Shown: in pieces, positions 21,691 to 34,582 of the stretch
Numbering within the stretch: position 1 is the first letter of the stretch
How the letters are laid out: every line of letters starts with the position of its first letter
Assembly: GCA_950295325.1 (NCBI GenBank)
Contig: OX485803.1
Span: 1,676,001-1,740,000, forward strand
Reading direction: 5' to 3'
DNA from: Polytrichum commune
Taxonomy: Eukaryota; Streptophyta; Polytrichopsida; Polytrichales; Polytrichaceae
Length of the DNA stretch: 64,000 bases
Translations under genes and position numbers: made by a program
The notes under the pieces: model-generated
What the model saw: only the letters and a program-made list of their open reading frames with translations
The model's database searches: none
What the model was told of the DNA's origin: nothing

Positions 21691-24600
21691 ATCTGGATAA
21701 TATTATGCTACATACATATTATATTCTACCATAATTCTAAAATTTGTGCTAATTATGATGTGAATCCTCATTATAAGGCAATAGGGTTGTTAACCTTGTC
21801 CCCTCACAACACCCCTATCTTTGCCCCAAGCTTACTACCTTTGTAAAGTGAAGGAAAAGCAAGGGCATCGAGTAAGTACACCCCCCTAAAGGATCCATGA
21901 GGTTGTTGTACTAACACCTCATAGTCGGAGTACTGTCACACTCTGCTAGAGTTCATTCACTTGCATTGCATATATCCAAAAAGATTTTATTATTATTATT
22001 ATTTTCCAACCACATAAATATATTATGTTATGTTATTCTATATTGCATAGCATATGCAACAACAAAAAATTCTCCTCATCCACTTCTATTACATCACATG
22101 ATTACATATGTAATTTAGGATGGGTTTACATTAGGGTTTCGGGTGCAAGAAATTTGGTGTCCAAACAATCCCCCAATGGATCTTACTATTAGACTCAAGA
22201 TTGTACTCGACCTTTCAAAATCACTTCTTGAGCTAGGATGAGTATTTTCACGAGTGGGAATTGCCAAGATTTGGTGTGAAAGTGATGTCACATTCGCAAA
22301 ATTGGTTTTTATCTTATCTTGAATCAACCCTCATGTAAACGCCTTGGCACCCATTGGCAGTTTAAACTTAAGTTTTCCCATTTAAACTTAAACCTATGTA
22401 AATTCAAAAAATGCCTCTTCTATGTTGTTTAAAATCACCTATACCACTTGCAACTAGGATGGATTGTACAAGAAAGTTTGAATTGGATGACATGAGTAGG
22501 CAAGTACAAATCTTCATCATGTAAATCTGAAAGACCCTCTTGAAGGTTCGTACCATCCTAAACACGGCACCCTACATGTAGTTCTAAAGAAAGTATTGCA
22601 TGGCATTACATGGTAGCATATAGTATATATAATGCATTGTGTGAATAGAAATGATGCTATATTACATTGAAAGTTTTCCAAAAAATTGCCTTCACAAATA
22701 AAGAGTACCCTATAGATACTCACCCCCGTCCCACCTTATTTTCAATATTTTGCTAGTGAAGTACCCGGGGATTGCTTGATTTTGAAGTTTCTTTGGTCTT
22801 GGACCCCAATGTAAACGAATGCTAGGCTATTATCGCTTTTATTTATTTTTATTATATATATATATATATATATATATAGCAGTCGGGTACATATGATGAG
22901 GATTTTACATATTCTATGCAAGTAGGGTATGGGATTTGAGAATACTTTTGTTTTTGATACTATTCAATTGTAAATGCAATCCAATACCTTCATACCGAGT
23001 TTAAATTACCTTGGTATTGACTGAAACACTAATTTGGGTGTAGAAAGAGTTTCTTATCTTGTGATACTCATCAAGTATCAATATGTGACTAATATTGATA
23101 CTTGTCCCATGACGGTTTCTACAAATCATTGTCATAAACTTAATTTACTTTCCAATTTTTATTTTGGCAAATTGGTTTTCTATCATGATCTTAAGTTTCT
23201 TTTACAAAATGTGAAGTCTGTTTGAAAAATATATATTAATTTCTCTCAACAATTTCCAAAATACGATAATAAATACCAAAACTACCATGTATTAAAATAG
23301 TATTACAATTTGGCTACTAGTTAGATGTCGATACTTGGTGAGTATCACAAGATGACATACTCTTCTTATACCCATATCATTATTTGGATCAATACCATCC
23401 TTAATGCCATATTGGAACTAAGGTAATAATACCTAGGTCTTAAGGTTTTTGGGTTGTGTATAGTAATTGAATGGTATCAATTAATAAATAAATCAATATG
23501 CTCTCATATGATCATGATATTGGTATAAAATAAATATAGAGTTATCTCTATGAGTGCGAAGTGTTGTACGCATATGTGCTTTGACAAGAGTTGGGGATGC
23601 ATGTGGCCTCATGTGCATGAGAATTGGTCCCCCCCCCCCCCCCCCCAACATGGTGGTGTATGTATTGGTGCACTTGATTGATTGGTTTGCTCTTAAGCAT
23701 GTGTCTATGTCACTTAATAGAACATTATGATTGTGCCTCCAAAATATGTTGAGGGGTAGTTGATGGCCTATAATGCATGTTATTTGATCCAGTCTTTGGT
23801 TCCTTAATGTCATTTTCACATCACGTACATTAATACCATGTCCACACTAAGGTTGGTTGTTGTTCCTCGATAGCTGGAAGAGTACTTCTTGATAGGGAAA
23901 TTTCTTCTCTTTCCATAATTTATTATTACCAATAAAGATTTTTTGTCCTACTCATAGTAACCTCAATAAATGTAATGTACCGGAGTTTCGCTTGTTCACA
24001 TCATTACATACAAGACAATAACTCCTATGAAGATCGAAACTCTCCCACTATTGTAGGCCAATCGTTGGTCTTAGTGTAAGCATTGGTATAAGTTGGCTTT
24101 TAATTGGTTCTTCTCCAAGCTACGATCCTAGACCCAACTCGAAATCAACGAGTTGCCTTGTGAGGAGTAGAGCATGCGAGTGCTATTCAAGTAGTTTTTC
24201 TTGTTCTCCATCTTCTTAGTATTGATCATATCTTCGTCTTCAAATTTGTGTGGCATTAGCAAATACATGACAAAATATCAACAATAACCAATTTGAAAAT
24301 CCGACCTTAGTTATGGTTATTGAGTGTGCATGTTTGTTGATTCCTTAATTGAATACATAGGTCCTCCCAATTATGTTCATTGTTGTGATTTTTATTCACA
24401 CGATCCATTTGAGCCATCTAGTAAAAGATGAAAAATCACAGATATGAAAGCTTTGATGGGCACTTTAAGGGAAGAAACAATAGTCAGATTTACATGTTGT
24501 GAACTCAATTCCTTTCATTCAAGGCTTAGGTGCTCCAACTTTCACATATGGCGCTAAAATTTTGGAAGGCGACTTGAAAAACTTTCATTGGAAGGTTTTC

Positions 24601-24969
24601 AAGAAGGAATGAAGATGCATATGATGTCTCATGTCAAAGTGCGTTCTTTGACTACCATCATATTTTGCTGGCCGAATTTGGAGAACTCCCCATAGAATAA
24701 TACGTTCTCAAGCTCACTATGGGCTTGCAACAATAATTTTGCCCACCTAACCCCCTTTTGGTTAGTCAATAAAAACATCCTCACTTTCCCGACACCTGGC
24801 CAATCAAGGATTTAACACCTGGCGCAAATCGACAACCATGTAGAAGACATCTTGAAGCCTATCTCATTGGGAAACCCATGTTAACCCAACCACATAAAAG
24901 ATAACATAGGTTTTTTTTTTTTTTTTAAATTTTTAAATTTTTAATCAAGGAGACCTTTCTTGCTAAAGA
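21691..24969. other. non-genic stretch with simple repeats
   Basis: No gene was recognised. Simple sequence includes an (AT)n tract at 22852-22877, an 18-base C run at 23629-23646 and an oligo-T run at about 24911. The longest frames (about 108 codons on - at 23493-23819) span the C run and are not convincing. Confidence 0.45.
23629..23646. repeat. poly-C tract (18 C)
   Basis: An uninterrupted run of 18 cytosines in AT-rich sequence. The exact length may reflect assembly or sequencing slippage. Confidence 0.85.
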
Positions 24970-25329
24970 GTGGAACTCTTCCATTTCTTAGGGAAGAAAC
25001 TATATTACCTCCACCTCCAAGAATTTCTCACATACAAATGTGAATTGTACTTGAAGCAACTATTGACTCCACCACAATGCAAGATCATTGCTGCCTATCG
25101 CACCTTAAACCATAGACTTGCCATTGAAGCTGAAAGACGAATGACCATCCCTATCTCTAGAGATACTAGATTTTGCCACTTTTGCTCCTACAATGTGGTT
25201 GAAAATGAGGCACACTTCATGTTGGAATGTTCCCTATATAACCCCATTGGAGATAAGTTTCCATCACTTTTTGAGAATGTAGTTCCAGGGAGCCTCAAGT
25301 CTTTCTTTCAATTACACCATCAAAGTTGA
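24970..25329 (+). pseudogene. LINE-type reverse transcriptase C-terminal fragment (zinc-binding region)
   Basis: The 119-codon frame contains RTLNHRLAIEAERR, then CHFC, then ENEAHFMLEC. This order (short basic 'R.xxHRLxIExxR' block, Cys-x2-Cys, Glu-x-Glu-x-His-x4-Cys) is what follows the reverse transcriptase domain in plant and other non-LTR retrotransposons. No catalytic FADD region or endonuclease is found upstream, so this is a 5'-truncated remnant, the usual state of LINE insertions. The first codons before about residue 40 are poorly conserved and their start is arbitrary. The assignment rests on motif memory only. Confidence 0.6.
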
Positions 25330-25522
25330 CATTAGCCTCTATCTCACTTAGGCTACTGCACTCCGCCACTCTAAAAAATTAGTTGGTTTGAAACCATTCT
25401 AATGTACTTTCAGTCCCATTAATCTTTTCGACTTCCCGGGATTCAAGATCAATTTCACTTCAGTAAGTAAAATCTCAACATATACTTCAATCTTTTTCAA
25501 ACATGTGTCTTGAGGGTGCTCA

Positions 25523-26656
25523 GGGGCGGTTTACACTATGGACCATGAAGTTGGACCAGGGCTCTGCAAGGCATCTGATTGGCTGTTGAAGTTCTCCCGG
25601 GACAACTTCGGTTTACACTAAGGAAAAAATGGCAAAGGGACCATGGAGGTCGAGGTCCCCAAAATATAATTTTTAAGGCCTAATAAATGCACTGACATGG
25701 TCCAACGGGTTTTGCGTTGAGAGAGGCAAAAGAGGTGGTCTGGTAGGAAAAGGCAAGGGCCCATGTCAGAGAAATACCATTTCAATAAACTTTTAATGGA
25801 CCTACCTTTTAAGCGCCTTAATTATACCATAGCCCATGAGACATACCAACACTACCTTGCCCTACCCCTTAAACCGGCTCACACGTGTTTCACCAAACAA
25901 CGCGGGACATCTAGAACTCAAGAATTCAAGTGCAGATTTGTTTTTTTGGTCTACCAAATGTAATTTTGGGAATTTTGGGGCTTGTAATATACCATTGGAA
26001 AGGTCTTGAAAATACCTTTCCAACGGTATATTACACACCCCAATATTCTTACAAAATGAAGTTGAAAAACAAAAAACAAAAATATGTAGTGGTTTAGTGA
26101 TTGTAGATCAGGGTAGTCAAAAGAAGTGCAATGGGAAATCTTCTAACATTAATTATCAAAGAATTGAAAATTAGTGTTGAGCAAGGTAGGGTGGTAACAA
26201 CATTAAATATAATCAAACACTAAATATCCTATTTAGTGTAGTGACAACACAAGGTACATGTCACATGCAAATTACATTGAGCATGTACAAATTAAATTGC
26301 TCATTTTATTTTATTTAAAAAAAATTGTTGTGAGAAGATTTGCAAGCCACATCTTCGACACATTTAACAAGAAGTGAAGACAAGTGAAGCCCAAGAGAAG
26401 ACAAGGAATGATCAAACTTATTTTTTTTTCAAAATTGCCCTTTTTGGGCATGTATTAAAAAAATCAGCACCTCCACTTTTTGGTGCATGGTCATTCTTCA
26501 TGGTCCACATTCGGTTTACACCTAGTGAAGGGCCCACGAACCATGAAAAATAATATTTTAGTAACTCGGACCATGGAAGTCGTCCCATGAAGTCGTCCCA
26601 CGCAAAATAGGCCTCTTACGTGGGACGACTTCATGGTCCATGGTGTAAACCGCCCC
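25523..26656. mobile_element. 1.1-kb PIF/Harbinger-like non-autonomous element
   Basis: The left end GGGGCGGTTTACACTATGGA and the reverse complement of the right end GGGGCGGTTTACACCATGGA begin inverted repeats of about 35 bp, continuing to a TGAAGT(T/C)G-type block. TCA stands on both sides (25520-25522 and 26657-26659), compatible with a 3-bp target duplication. Subterminal copies of the 'cggtttacac' motif occur inside near 25609 and 26511. No transposase frame is visible. PIF-like is inferred from the G-rich end and 3-bp duplication. Confidence 0.7.
25974..26050. repeat. internal hairpin of the PIF-like element
   Basis: The segment 'ggggcttgtaatatacc' is mirrored by 'ggtatattacacacccc' after a short spacer, with AAAGGT/ACCTTT pairing next to the loop. 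The predicted stem is about 30 bp. Confidence 0.7.
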
Positions 26657-26659
26657 TCA

Positions 26660-28270
26660 TTCTTTGGTCCTCATCTAACCACACACCGATTAAATAAGGG
26701 TTTCTGATCAAGAAGGCAACCGAATATCACCCGCACACTACCTTATTCTTCATACTTTTATCAATGAAAAACGCCACTTGACTGAAAAGTGAAAAAGACT
26801 AAAAAGACTAAAAATCTAGAATCATCGTGATGTGGAGGCAAAGTGAGTACCAGTTACGAAAACCCATCCGTTGAACGATTGAATTGCGTCCCTTCACAAA
26901 GAATCTGGCTGTTAAGCAAGTAAGCTTATGGGTTGTTGGTTGCTTTAAACTGGGTGCGTCCGATTGCATTCGGCGACTGAAGTGCCTGGCCATCTTCCCA
27001 GGATTTCTTACTGGGCTTCTGTCGGATTGATATCAACATGTGCACTTTTCAGGCTGCGATGGCACAAGTCTCACGTGATATATGCTGAGATGAGTTGCCT
27101 CGACACCACCAAAATGCGACCTCTCTTCCACGATTTAGCTCAAAAAATTCATCAACTCGAAGTGCTGCAGAAAGCTTTGAAAATTTGGTGCTTGGAATTT
27201 GAGGTGCTACGGTGAGTACATGTGCCCTAGATCAATGCTCTCTGCAATGTTTCGAGGTTGCAGCATTTCTGTCGACACCCTTACCCTTGCTTTCAAAAAT
27301 TTCTGGTGCAGATTTTGTTAGGCATGTAAATTTTTTCGGAGAATGCCCTTCAATGGAGAGTTAAATGACGTGTAACACAAAACTTCTGCATATGGGTTTC
27401 GATGTCTCTTATCTCGTTTAAGTATTTCATGCCTTCTGCTTCTGTCTCGTTCCTAACGAGTTTTGCTTCCCCCTTATGGATAGCTCATATTTTGAATTTT
27501 TTTGCTGGGATAGTCATTAGAGTTATACTTTTACCCCAAAGGCAGTTTAGGTCTGGAGTTGGTTGTTTCGCATACAACACCTTCCATGTTGTGGGTAAGT
27601 TTACGGTGCATTCTTGAGGTAGTGTGGAGGTTTGAGCGAAGAACATTTTATATTGATTTTATATTGATTCATTGAGGGTCAAAACTCATTTTGGCATGTC
27701 AAGAGGTGCTAATTAATAAGTTTGACCCTCAATGCACCGAACAAAAACAGGTTGCTTATGTTTTGAATTATTTTTTCTGGGATAATTATTAGAGTTGTCT
27801 TTCAAATTCAAAAGTCGGCCTTTTGGTTTTGGTCGGGAGTTGGTTGTTTTGCATACAACACCTTCCATGTTCGGTAAGTTTTCGGTGCATTCTTGGAGGT
27901 AGTCATGTGGAGGTGTTGAGCTAAGAACATTTTATGTTGGTTCATCGAGGGTCAAACTCATTTTGGCAAGCCAAGAGCTGCAAATAAAACGAGTCTGGTC
28001 CTCAACGAACCTCCGAAAAAAATTAGGTTGCTCTTCATTCAAATTTAAAGACTACCTGCAAGCATGAACCACCCGAATTAGTGGAATCAATGATATTGTT
28101 TGCAAAACAAGCAATAGGAAACCATAGGGGACGAACTCCCGACGGAAAGTCCCGTTGAATTTAAGGATAACTCCAGAGCCTTGGTTTCGAGGGATGTTGG
28201 CATAGCTAGTGATTGAGTCTACAGTGATCGAGTGTTTGAGGTTCTTCAGATTGTGGCAGGTGAAGGTGTA
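26660..28270. other. region upstream of the PAP gene, with tandem duplication
   Basis: No gene was found. About 270 bp starting near 27480 is repeated directly near 27755: the blocks 'ggagttggttgttt(c/t)gcat', 'acaacaccttccatgtt' and 'gaacattttat(a/g)ttg' recur in the same order up to about 28020. The duplication ends about 250 bp before the PAP start codon and may include promoter sequence. Confidence 0.6.
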
Positions 28271-31200
28271 ATGGAGGAGATGTGGAGGTATGGGATATTA
28301 CTCGTCACCCTCCTGGCGTGCTCCCATGTGGCAGCAAGAACCTGGGAGCTCCAAACCCCAATAGATGAAACCCAACCTTTGTCCAAAATTTTTCTTGAGC
28401 GTGCAACTGTGGAATTGGATGCTTCAGTTTCCATAAATGCCGACCCCATTCTTCTCGGCCAACAGGTAGGGCTCCTTTTGCAAAACATCAAATTCCTGTT
28501 GATGGCATTCTCTGTTGATATAATAGGTTTTGAAGATGTTCATTATTTGGCGTCACATACATGTTCATATGCCTTCTTTGTGCTGGCAGGGGGAAACGGC
28601 AGAATGGGTTACTGTTACATTCAAGAAGCCCGTGGGTGCAAGTGAAACTGATTGGGTTGGAGTTTTCTCCCCTGCTAAATTCAAGTATACTTCAACATCA
28701 ACTCCCTGAATTTCTAAAATGAGCTTCTGTTTGGGGACCTAGGTCTAAAGTCATGTACCTATGCAGCTAGCTTTTCGTTTGTACAATTGGAGCAGTGTCC
28801 AGGAAAGATTTTGGGCAAAATTGATCGGAATCCAAGTCCAATCATTACATATTGAAATTGTTAGGTTTTCCTTTATTATTGTAAGGTAAATTCTATAGTT
28901 TTCTAAAACCACCAGCGATTTGCCTAAAATCTTGAACTTGAACCGGTTATTTCTCAAACTCAACGCCCCATCTGTAACTAGCAGTGAATCTCCCCATTCG
29001 CAGGATTGGAGAATGGGTGTTTTTATTAGGAGATGCATGACAGCAGCAACTCACAGGTTTATTTGGAACCCTGTGCAGTGCCTCAGATTGTAGGAAGGAG
29101 TTGACTCCCTGGGAATCCCCCCCATATTTATGTCAATCCCCCATCAAGGTTTGATGTCTACTTGTTGCCTTATATGCTCAGTGTGAATACCAGGAGTAAC
29201 TGTGGAGAGTAAACTTTTATGTTGTTCCCCTGCTTTTTGTTAATCTTTGTTCAAGGTTTAGGGTTTACCCTGGCATTTGTTTGACATGCTGATAACTGTT
29301 TGATGCAGTATAAGTATGCGAATTACTCCTCACCAAATTACACAGCCCAAGGAGAAGGGAAAGTACATTTTCGATTGATTAAGCAGCGGGGTGATTTTGC
29401 CTTTGCATTCTTCTCTGGAGACATTACAAATGTGAGTCTTTTAAGTCAAGGTTTTCCTTTAGCTGTTAAACAAGGTAATCTAAAGCCTCGATACCACTGC
29501 TTCTAATGAAGGAGTACTTTTAATAGTTAGGGTTTCTGAGAGGGTTTTTGCTTGGATGGATTATGGGGAGCAGCCGGTGCTGGAGGCAGTCTCCAATACT
29601 ATTACATTCAAAGATGTGAAGGCCCCAGTATATCCAAGACTTGCCCTAGGATCCTCATGGGATGAAGTAAGTACCACTAATCCATTTTGCAAGTGTATCT
29701 CTTGTACTCGTTGAAATACTTCTCTCATACTTCCGGTGACCTAAATGCCTGTAATTTTCTTTTACAGATGACCGTAACTTGGACTAGTGGATATGGGATA
29801 GAAGATGCACAGGCTGTGGTAGAGTGGGGTTCTGAAGAAGGCAAAGAATCATGGGTAACTCCTGCTGCCACATTGACCTTCACCCGGCATGACATGTGTG
29901 GTAAGTCTACTTCTCAAATTGATGCAATCCTTACTGTCCCAAACTCTTGGATTCCTACTTTGATACACAGATGTGGAGGTTTAGGGCTCAGGGTTTGCAG
30001 GGTAAGGCTTAGAATGTGTCTGTACTACTACTACTACTACTACTACTACTAGTAGTAGTACTACAACAAATAATAATAACTTGTATTACCTACATTCTAA
30101 ATAATAAGAATTCATGGCCCAGGTCGAGTTCAATAGTCAGGCTTGAACTAGGTAGGCCAGTATCAAGGACTCTGAAGCGCTGTAACTGTTATGACCCTGC
30201 ACTCCCGTAACTTTTGATTGAATGCTTCGTTTATGATCTATCATTAACGATGTAAATATTGGTGTAGATTCTTTCTAAAGAACTGCAAATGATGTAAAGT
30301 TTGTTGCAATCCTTACTGTCTCAAATTCTTGGATGCCTGCTTTCATACACAGATGTGGAGGTTTAGGATTTAGGGTTTGTGGGGTAAGGCATAGTCTTCT
30401 CTGTACTACTTTTTCCTGATAATTTGTGTTAGCTACAGACTAAGTTATAAAATTCACGGCACAGGGTTCAATAGTCAGGCTTGAACTTGGTAGGCCACTA
30501 TCAGGGAACCTGAAGAGCTGTAATTATTATGACCCTCAACTCCCGTAACAGTTGATTGAACTCTTCGTCTGTGATCTATCAAAGATGATGCAAGTCTTGG
30601 TGTAGATTATTCTCTAAAGAAAATTCCAAATACATATGAGGACCTTCACATTGCTGGATTGTTTTGGTTTATCAAACACATCAGGAGAAAGGTGTTCTAC
30701 ACAGTATACCTGTTATCCTGATCACCTCTTGGTCCTTACATGCTTGTTGTTAAAATGCAGGACCACCTGCTAGAACTGTTGGATGGAGGGATCCAGGATT
30801 CTTTCACACTGCATACCTGAAGGGGCTGTGGCCAAGTACCAGGTAAGTGTCAGTGTTTCACCATAAAAGGAAGTGCTTCCACCATGAAACGAACTTCACC
30901 AGAGATAGTAGAAAATTGACATGCAAAATACTTAATGAATGATGGCAGATACTATTATAAGGTGGGACATAAGGTGAAGGGAGGCACCTATGTTTGGGGC
31001 ACACCATACTCTTTCAGATCTGCCCCTGCTCCAGGCGAAAATACTTTGCAGCGTGTGATCATTTTTGGTGGGTGATTATGCATCTTAAAGTTTGTGCAAT
31101 CTGTGCTTGTCATTCTTGTGATAAGTCTTTGCCGACCTTTCTATCTGTAAGGCCTTTTCATGAGGCTCTTGGAACGTCTTGGATGCATATCCGCCCATTT

Positions 31201-33102
31201 TTCCTTGGACGAAAGCAATGTCATAACATTTAGCCTATTGCATTGGAAAGCTCAACGTACATTCTTTGATGAAGCTCTGCTATCATCCGCTTCTGAAAGT
31301 TGAAGTCAGGATAAAAGATGAAGCCATAAAAGATGTTTTTGCAAATTCATTGTTGAAGCTGGGTCATTCACATCTGCTGCACCTTTGTTTTCTTGAGTGA
31401 GCTTACAGTGGTGATTTGTGTGTATTATGCAGGTGACATGGGCAAGGTATTATTCTCAACACCATTTTCTCTCTTTTAATTTCTTTAAACAAAGTATAAC
31501 ACCACTCCTGCTTGTAGTTCAAGATTCTTGCAAAATGTAGTTGTTGTAGAGTTTCATGAAAGTGCGGCTCACTCTTTGGAATATGGCAAACTTGCTTGCA
31601 GTTAGAAAGAGATGGATCAAATGAATACAATGAATACCAGCATGGAGCTCTCAACACAACGGACACGCTTGTCAAGGATGTCAACAACTATGATATTGTT
31701 TTTCACATTGGAGATTTGAGCTATTCAAATGGATATATGTCAGGATGGGACCAGTTCCAAGAACAAGTTGCTGACATCACAGCACGTGTCCCATACATGA
31801 TTACAAAGTATGTGAAATATGTGCACATTGATTATGTATCCTGAAAGACGCTTTGATATTTTGTAATCTGAGACTTGATGATTCACAAAACTGAACTGGT
31901 GTGATGTTTGTTGGTTGATCTGTGACAGTGGTAATCATGAGAGAGATTATCCAGGCAGTGGGTCATTCTTCCAGAACAAGGACTCTGGAGGAGAGTGTGG
32001 TGTCCCATCACAGACAATCTTTCATATGCCGACCAGAAACAAGGCCAAATCATGGTACTTGATCCTCAAAGAACTTGAATAGGACTGATATTACTCATTG
32101 GTTTGTGGTTTTTGTAAAGTGAAGGAAAATTTGCATACTGGTGAGGGGCAATATACTTCAATTTTACTTGTACCATGTAGATTCTGAGTGGAATGTTGGG
32201 AGGTTGAATAAATGAATCTGACTGAAAGTCTTGGCCACCATGTTCTCCAGGTATGCTACGGACTGGGGGATGTTTCACTTCTGTGTTGCGGACACAGAGC
32301 TTGACTGGAGAAAGGGCACAGAGCAATACAAATTCTTGGAGGAGTGTTTTGCATCAGTTGACCGACACCGACAACCATGGCTGATTTTCCTGGCTCATCG
32401 GGTTCTTGGGTATTCTTCAGGTATCTATTATAGTCAGGAAGGCACATTTGCTGAGCCCTCAGGACGCGAAGACTTGCAAAAGCTTTGGCAGAAGTACAAA
32501 GTAGACCTTGCTTTGTATGGTCATGTGCACAATTATGAACGAAGCTGCCCTGTGTACGAGGTAAAAAAGAACACCAGCTGATTACTGCTCGATTTGTTAC
32601 TAAATTTGAGGGTATATTTGATACTTCTGTATGCATAGGTTTTGATTGAGGAAGAAGATGCAAGTTTGTTTCTGATCAGGTTCTTATAAAGATTTGTATG
32701 TAAGTTTTCGACCTGAAGTTATGAGTCAGAAGGTAGATGCATGGTGTTGGTCATCCTCACGTGCAATATAATCTTTTCATCCTGCAGAGCCAATGTGTGA
32801 CCACTGAGAAGGACCACTATTCAGGAAGATTTAATGCTACCATTCACGTAGTCGCCGGTGGTGGAGGCTGTGACCTGTCTGAGTTCAGTCCATATCTGCC
32901 ATTCTGGAGTCTTGTGAAAGACATGGACTATGGCTTTACAAAGTTGACAGCCTTCAACCACAGCACATTGCTGTTCGAGTATAAAAAGAGCCGTGATGGT
33001 GACGTTTATGACAAATTCTTGATCTCCAGAAACTATAGGGATGTGCTTGGCTGCGATGGCACTCTCAACCACAATTGCCCAGAAGTAATTCTTGCTTCAT
33101 AA
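28271..33102 (+). CDS. purple acid phosphatase, secreted, AtPAP1/24/27-like clade
   Basis: Metallophosphoesterase that hydrolyses phosphate monoesters or nucleotide pyrophosphates with a dinuclear metal centre (family knowledge). Thirteen exons join in frame: 28271-28465, 28590-28684, 29079-29148, 29309-29431, 29574-29666, 29768-29900, 30761-30842, 30949-31067, 31433-31446, 31602-31807, 31929-32054, 32251-32560, 32788-33102, giving 626 residues, close to the roughly 610-620 of this clade. Residues 1-22 are a signal peptide ending VAA. Metal-ligand motifs are complete: GDMG (about 304-307), GDLSY (345-349), GNHE (378-381), AHR (467-469) and GHVH (509-512). The N-terminal half is the beta-sandwich domain (YKYANYS, WTSGYG). 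Exon 9 is only 14 nt and encodes GDMGK. Exon 5 could start 3 bases earlier. No disabling change was seen. A decayed copy lies downstream. Confidence 0.93.
29921..30615 (+). repeat. tandem duplication within PAP intron 6
   Basis: A segment starting 'gcaatccttactgtc' at about 29926 recurs at about 30306, roughly 380 bases later. Both copies contain 'cacagatgtggaggtttagg', 'ttcaatagtcaggcttgaac' and 'ttggtgtagatt'. The first copy holds a (CTA)n/(GTA)n microsatellite at 30023-30062 that the second lacks. The duplicated block includes exon-6-adjacent intron sequence only. Confidence 0.75.
30023..30062. repeat. palindromic trinucleotide microsatellite
   Basis: A run of about nine CTA/TAC units turns directly into GTA units, so the tract is self-complementary and can form a hairpin inside the intron. 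Confidence 0.85.
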
Positions 33103-34582
33103 GACACATTATTAGGTGTATCTTTAAGAGCTTTTTCTGCAAATTTAGATTGCTGAGGTATTTGAAGTCAAGGCAGAAGAGTAGAAACTGACTTCCTAGA
33201 GCAAAGGCCAGTCCCAAAACATTTGTGACAAAATCCGAACCTATTCTTTGTAGTGTATTGCAGATTGTAGTATAGCTTTAGCATCTCAAAGCTGATGTAT
33301 TTAATGTAGTTCGATGTAGACTATGTTAGTTGTGGCCTTGTGTGATTATGCTTTTTTGAGGTCATCCTTCTGATAACCTGGATTCAGATATTATGATTTC
33401 CTTGCTTAAGCTACACATTCCACAGTTTTTGAGCAGACATTTTGTATCTGACCATTTGAGATGTGAAGAAGCAATGATTACCCTTTTCTGTTGTTTATGA
33501 TTATGTCCCCCCACATACGGGAGATAGGGTTTGGCCTTTATGGTCACTTATCAACATCATCAGGTTTACATCTCACCAGAGTAGAGCTTTAACAAATTAA
33601 GTGGATAGACAGGGAAGGTTTCCTGCATATCCTTTTGAAATTATTGTTTGGACTCATATTGTGTAGCCCAGTCCTTTGCAACTCACGTTTAAATTCTATC
33701 CTTCTTTTCTGCAACTCTTATATCCATTGTTGATATGTAGATTATGATACTTGTACAAAGTACCTGATTTTACTTGAAGTTTCATCAAGTTACTGCAGGC
33801 GTACAATCTTGCATCCAAAATACTTGCATTGAGGGACAATTTCCTCTGAGAGTTTAGGGGATGTGTAACAAAGTCTCTTGTGTGTGGGGTTGGGTGATAG
33901 GCGTCCTTCATTTCTATTTCTCTGAAATCTTTCTTGGCTTTCTGTGCATAGAATGTAGTTATTCTTTTTAATTCTTGTCTCGTGCAACAGATTGCTTTTC
34001 CAATCTTGCATTTCTGTCATCCTCGAAGGCTATATTCTATATTTGCAGTACTATATTGCAATATGTATATTCAAATTTTCTTATTGTGATTGTATACTCA
34101 TCTAGTGTGCATCCCTTACATTCAACGACACTTGGGTTTAAATAGACAAGGATCAATTATAGGATATTGAAGGACTTACGGAAACTCAAGAACACGTGAA
34201 ATTTTATTTCGTTTTTATATGTAGAAGTCATTTGAGCATGTTTGGGATTATAAGGATAGTGAATCTCAAGGCCTCATCAATACTGTCTCATAGAGTATAT
34301 AACTTAGGTGTGTCCTTTGGAGGGAGTCTTGCATCTTGTTGTTGGATGGTTGAATCCAACAGACTAACTTCATGTTGTGATTTGTTAGAGAAGGGTTTGT
34401 TCCAGCTTGCCTGCATTCACAGCCTTGCAGCGCCACCTTCCTGCAATTTGTGGGCTTGCATATTTTTCAACCCCTGGGAATGAGTCGTTGGTATAGCTAG
34501 TGATTTCTGTGGTCCACAGAGTAATAAGGATTTACTGAAACTCAAAAGTTTGAGTTCAATATCTTGCAGGTGCAGGTACAAG
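33103..34582. other. spacer between PAP gene and its decayed copy
   Basis: Presumably begins with the 3' untranslated region of the PAP gene. No coding region is recognised; frames on both strands are short. Confidence 0.5.

Noticed and set aside
32256-32663. 135-codon minus frame across PAP exon 12
   Set aside because: Antisense shadow of a conserved, fully supported exon; crosses the exon-intron boundary.
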